A stretch of DNA of 7,974 nucleotides. Source: Sediminispirochaeta sp. Its GTDB lineage: Bacteria > Spirochaetota > Spirochaetia > DSM-16054 > Sediminispirochaetaceae. The position numbers were made by a program, and so were the translations under genes. The notes beneath the pieces were generated by a model. That model was not told the origin of the DNA, searched no databases, and saw only the letters and a list, made by a program, of their open reading frames with translations. Each line of letters starts with the position of its first letter. Position 1 is the stretch's first letter. Where the stretch lies: the NCBI GenBank assembly GCA_011046055.1, contig DSBN01000302.1, forward strand, positions 1-7,974, read 5' to 3'. Shown here piece after piece: positions 5,505 to 7,974 of this stretch.

Positions 5505-6296
5505 ATGGAGATGAGACTCCAGGAAGTCGACTTCTACTATGGATCCCGAGTTGTACTCGACCATGTGGATCTGAGCATTGACCCGGGAAGAACCACCGTA
5601 ATTGTCGGAGCTTCGGGAAGCGGAAAAAGTATATTGCTGAAGGTCCTGGCCGGCCTTCTTCCTCCTCACCGCGGTCGAGTTCTGTGGGACGGCAAAAACA
5701 TCTTCGATCTGAGCCAGGATGAGGAAGTTCGTTACAGGAAACGGAGTAGTTTTGTCTTTCAGGACGCCGCCCTTTGGTCCAACCGCACAATCCGCCAAAA
5801 CGTCGAGTTCCCCCTACAGGTCCACTTCCCAGAGCTCTCGGTTCAACAGCGGGAGGAGAAGGTACGGTACTATTTGGATAAAGTCGCCTACCAGGACAGC
5901 ATCGAGTATCGACCGGAGCAGATCTCGGCGGGAGAGAGAAAGATGGTCTCTCTGGCCCGGGCCTTGGTGACCAGGCCGAAAACTCTGTTCATGGACTCGC
6001 CCTTGACCGATATCGACGCGACTTCGGTGGAGGGAATCAAGAGTATCATCAAAAAGCTACATAGTGAAAGAAGGACCATCATCGCCTGCTTTGTCGACCC
6101 CGAATTTATCTCTTTGATGGCGGACGATCTCATAGTGCTGCACCGGGGCCGGGTACTCGCCCACGGGCCCTTTCATCAAGTGAAAAAAAGCAGCGACCCT
6201 CTGGTCAGGGGGGTATTGGCCATGGTCCTGAACGAGGTGACCGCCTACGATGACGATATCCTGGATCTTCTCAATTCGGAAGAGCAGTTGCTTTAG
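5505..6296 (+). CDS. mlaF: MlaF-like ABC transporter ATPase with degenerate catalytic motifs
   Basis: This is the cytosolic ATPase of the MCE transporter (263 residues), 11 bases after mlaE with SD GAGG (5493-5496) overlapping its stop. Walker A is intact: GASGSGKS (35-42). The Q loop is FVFQDAALW (Gln86). Other hallmarks are changed. The signature LSGGQ is ISAGE (140-144). Walker B is LFMDSP (162-166), with Ser165 where the catalytic glutamate belongs. The D loop is LTDID. The switch region reads IIACFVDPEF (192-201) and holds no histidine. In E. coli MlaF the equivalent stretches are DEP and SHD. The frame is intact and the spacing of motifs is normal, so this is an evolved change rather than decay. 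It should still bind ATP, but hydrolysis would be expected to be slow or absent. The C-terminal tail (about 226-263) is acidic. Assignment to the MlaF type rests on neighbours and the closing RVLAHGPFHQV segment. Confidence 0.9.
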   Translation: MEMRLQEVDFYYGSRVVLDHVDLSIDPGRTTVIVGASGSGKSILLKVLAGLLPPHRGRVLWDGKNIFDLSQDEEVRYRKRSSFVFQDAALWSNRTIRQNVEFPLQVHFPELSVQQREEKVRYYLDKVAYQDSIEYRPEQISAGERKMVSLARALVTRPKTLFMDSPLTDIDATSVEGIKSIIKKLHSERRTIIACFVDPEFISLMADDLIVLHRGRVLAHGPFHQVKKSSDPLVRGVLAMVLNEVTAYDDDILDLLNSEEQLL

Positions 6297-6325
6297 CGGA
6301 AATTGAGTCGTAAAATGGGGGTAGC

Positions 6326-7345
6326 ATGAAGCTGAAAATCAAGTACGCCGAACAAATAGTAGGCCTGTTTGTCCTCTTCTCAGTGATAGCTCTGGCCTTG
6401 GTCTTGATCTTGATGGGTATAAACCAGAGGTGGTTTGAAAAAAACTACCACTTCTACAGCATCTTCCCCTCCGGAGAAGGCCTCAGCCGGGGTATGACGG
6501 TCAAGCTGAAGGGTTTCACCATCGGGGCGGTGGACTCGATAAGGCTGACCGAGAAGAACACGGTTCGGGTCGATTTTCATATCTACGAAACCTACTACGA
6601 TCGAGTCAAGCCAAACTCGGTGCTCCAGCTGCTCCAAAGTCCCTTGGGCTTGGGTGGAGGGGGATTGCGTTTTCATCCCGGCGACAACGACGAAGCACCA
6701 GTAGCCGAGGAGAGCTTCATACCTTCCACCGATTTTCCAGAAGGTCGCCAATTGTTGGAACAGGGGCTGGTACGGGGTGAAGAGAGTGATGACCCGGTCG
6801 CCGCTGCCCTGGCGAACATCGATCCTCTGATGCTCTCGGCCCAGGAACTGCTCGAATCGCTCAACCGTACCGTGCGGACCCTCGAGGACAATCTCACCGG
6901 AAGAGAGAGGGGGCTGCTGTACGATACTCTTGAGCAGAGCCGCGCCAGTCTGTGGGAACTGGAGAAAACTCTGGCCAGCACCGGAAAAGTCACCGAGAAC
7001 TTGGCCGAGATCACCGGCAGGCTGGCGGACACCGAAGACCTTTTGCGGAGCCTGGTGGGCGAGCAGGGCTCCTTGGGTCTCTTACTCTACGACGAAGAGC
7101 TCTATCGAAGAATTGTCGGGATTCTGACGGAGCTGGAGCAGACCTCCGCGGAGCTCAGCGGATTCGGAGCCTACGTCAACGCCCAGCAACCCACTATTAC
7201 CGGACTTTTGAAGGAAGGCGAGGCGACGCTCATCGAAGGACGGGATGTCCTGTCGGGACTGAAGAACAACCCGCTGATTCGCGGTGGGATTCCCCCCGCC
7301 GAAGCCCCGACGGGCACTTTGCGAGGAGTGAGGCCGGAGGAGTGA
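6326..7345 (+). CDS. mlaD: MlaD-like MCE-domain protein with long C-terminal extension
   Basis: MlaD proteins are anchored in the inner membrane and form a ring through which lipids pass. The product has 339 residues against about 183 in E. coli. A single membrane helix (about 10-31, IVGLFVLFSVIALALVLILM) leaves the rest in the periplasm. The MCE domain is about residues 40-118: YHFYSIFPSGEGLSRGMTVK, LKGFTIGAVDSI, VRVDFHIYETYYDRV, and a glycine-rich end SPLGLGGGGLRF. Residues about 160-315 are helical, with heptad-like leucines (AQELLESLNRTVRTLEDNL). They include EQGSLGLLLYDEELYRRI, like the GTLGKLLNDPxLY repeat of long MCE proteins. LKNNPLIRGGIP lies near the end (312-323). The extension probably forms a coiled-coil barrel or needle reaching across the periplasm; this is inferred. 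The gap after mlaF is 29 bases. The SD is weak, GGGGG (6317-6321) four bases from the ATG. Confidence 0.9.
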   Translation: MKLKIKYAEQIVGLFVLFSVIALALVLILMGINQRWFEKNYHFYSIFPSGEGLSRGMTVKLKGFTIGAVDSIRLTEKNTVRVDFHIYETYYDRVKPNSVLQLLQSPLGLGGGGLRFHPGDNDEAPVAEESFIPSTDFPEGRQLLEQGLVRGEESDDPVAAALANIDPLMLSAQELLESLNRTVRTLEDNLTGRERGLLYDTLEQSRASLWELEKTLASTGKVTENLAEITGRLADTEDLLRSLVGEQGSLGLLLYDEELYRRIVGILTELEQTSAELSGFGAYVNAQQPTITGLLKEGEATLIEGRDVLSGLKNNPLIRGGIPPAEAPTGTLRGVRPEE

Positions 7346-7346
7346 A

Positions 7347-7974
7347 GTGATAAGCGAAAGAAGATGGCACCAAGGCCAAAGGGTTTATAACTCTTTAACT
7401 TTATCTATAGTCGCCCTACTTTTGCTGTCCTGTTCGAGCCTGCCCAAAGAGGAAGAGCCGAGTCGACGCATCTCACAAGAAGCCGCCAAATACACCAAGT
7501 ACGGCAACTCCTTTTTTGCACTGGGAGAATACGATGAAGCGGCGCAGATGTACCAGAACGCCCTGGACGGGTACGTACAGATAGACGACCTCTCGGAGGT
7601 CTTGTCCCTCTCCCACGCTCTGGTCAAGGCTTTGATTTATACTGGACGGAGGGAGGAAGCGCAGAGGGTCCTCGACCAAGCCGGCGAGTACAGCGATGAT
7701 CTGCGGCTACCGGAATCCGAAAGTCTCGATAAGCGCGTGCTGACGGCGGAACACTACCTGCTCAGAGGAGAACTCGCCTACCTCCGAGATGATCACCGGG
7801 GAGCTATGGAGAGCTTTGACCACGCGTTGACCGCGCTTCACGACTCCGGTGCCGAAGAGCTGCGGGCGGTACTGCTTCAAAGCAGAGCGACGGTACTGCG
7901 CGATTTGGAGGACTACGACGGAGCGCGGGAGAACCTGCACACGGCCATCATCTATAACACCGAATTAAACAATC
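7347..7974 (+). CDS. TPR-containing lipoprotein (C-terminus cut by window edge)
   Basis: The frame is open from a GTG at 7347 to the window edge (209 codons seen). The SD GAGGAG (7337-7342) sits inside the end of mlaD, four bases upstream. The GTG lies one base after the mlaD stop, so the genes are coupled. The nearby ATG at 7364 is out of frame. The N-terminus is a lipoprotein signal: basic residues, the hydrophobic run SLTLSIVALLLL and lipobox LLSC with Cys29, so it is likely an outer-membrane or periplasmic lipoprotein. After a charged linker (PKEEEPSRR) come TPR-like helices: YTKYGNSFFALGEYDEAAQM (50-69), YTGRREEAQRVLDQAG (98-113), LLRGELAYLRDDHRGAMESF (138-157) and RDLEDYDGARENLHTAIIY (185-203). 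Its place directly after mlaD suggests it works with the lipid transporter, but it shows no MlaC-like sequence. No specific name was recognised. Confidence 0.82.
   Translation, partial: MISERRWHQGQRVYNSLTLSIVALLLLSCSSLPKEEEPSRRISQEAAKYTKYGNSFFALGEYDEAAQMYQNALDGYVQIDDLSEVLSLSHALVKALIYTGRREEAQRVLDQAGEYSDDLRLPESESLDKRVLTAEHYLLRGELAYLRDDHRGAMESFDHALTALHDSGAEELRAVLLQSRATVLRDLEDYDGARENLHTAIIYNTELNN

Overview
The window looks like chromosomal DNA of a moderately GC-rich spirochaete (order Spirochaetales, probably a free-living Spirochaeta-like lineage rather than Borrelia). This rests on three things: a flgF(flhO)-flgG-flgA order, cyclic-nucleotide-binding proteins next to flagellar genes, and an Mla-type lipid transporter followed by a TPR lipoprotein. 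No database search was possible, so the genus is not assigned. No insertion sequence, integrase, CRISPR array or phage gene is visible, and the window reads as ordinary core genome.

The left part (1-2620, minus strand) is a flagellar cluster transcribed right to left. It holds flgF, flgG and flgA (cut by the window edge), tightly packed, with the Shine-Dalgarno (SD) sequence of each downstream gene lying on the stop codon of the one before. A sigma-28-like promoter candidate sits 25 bases upstream of flgF. The gap at 2621-2792 also holds a 10-base direct repeat and a candidate promoter for a plus-strand tRNA-Thr(CGT) at 2793-2864.

The middle part (2864-4497, minus strand) is a two-gene operon: a cyclic-nucleotide-binding (CNB) domain protein fused to TPRs, then a CRP/FNR-type regulator, joined by a 4-base ATGA overlap. 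A near-consensus sigma-70 promoter (TTGACA, 17 bases, TACAAT) lies just upstream and fixes the start of the first gene. The last gene ends on the last base of the convergent tRNA.

The right part (4693-7974, plus strand) is a divergent mla-type operon: MlaE permease, MlaF-like ATPase, MlaD-like MCE protein with a long C-terminal extension, and a TPR lipoprotein cut by the window edge. No mlaC or mlaB is present here. The complex should move lipids between the inner and outer membranes.

The most interesting points are these. The ATPase lacks the Walker B glutamate and the switch histidine and has a changed signature motif. An 8-base-pair hairpin would bury the whole SD of mlaE. A hexamer (ACATGC/GCATGT) occurs three times in the divergent control region. 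The CRP-like regulator keeps a canonical nucleotide pocket but has changed DNA-recognition residues.
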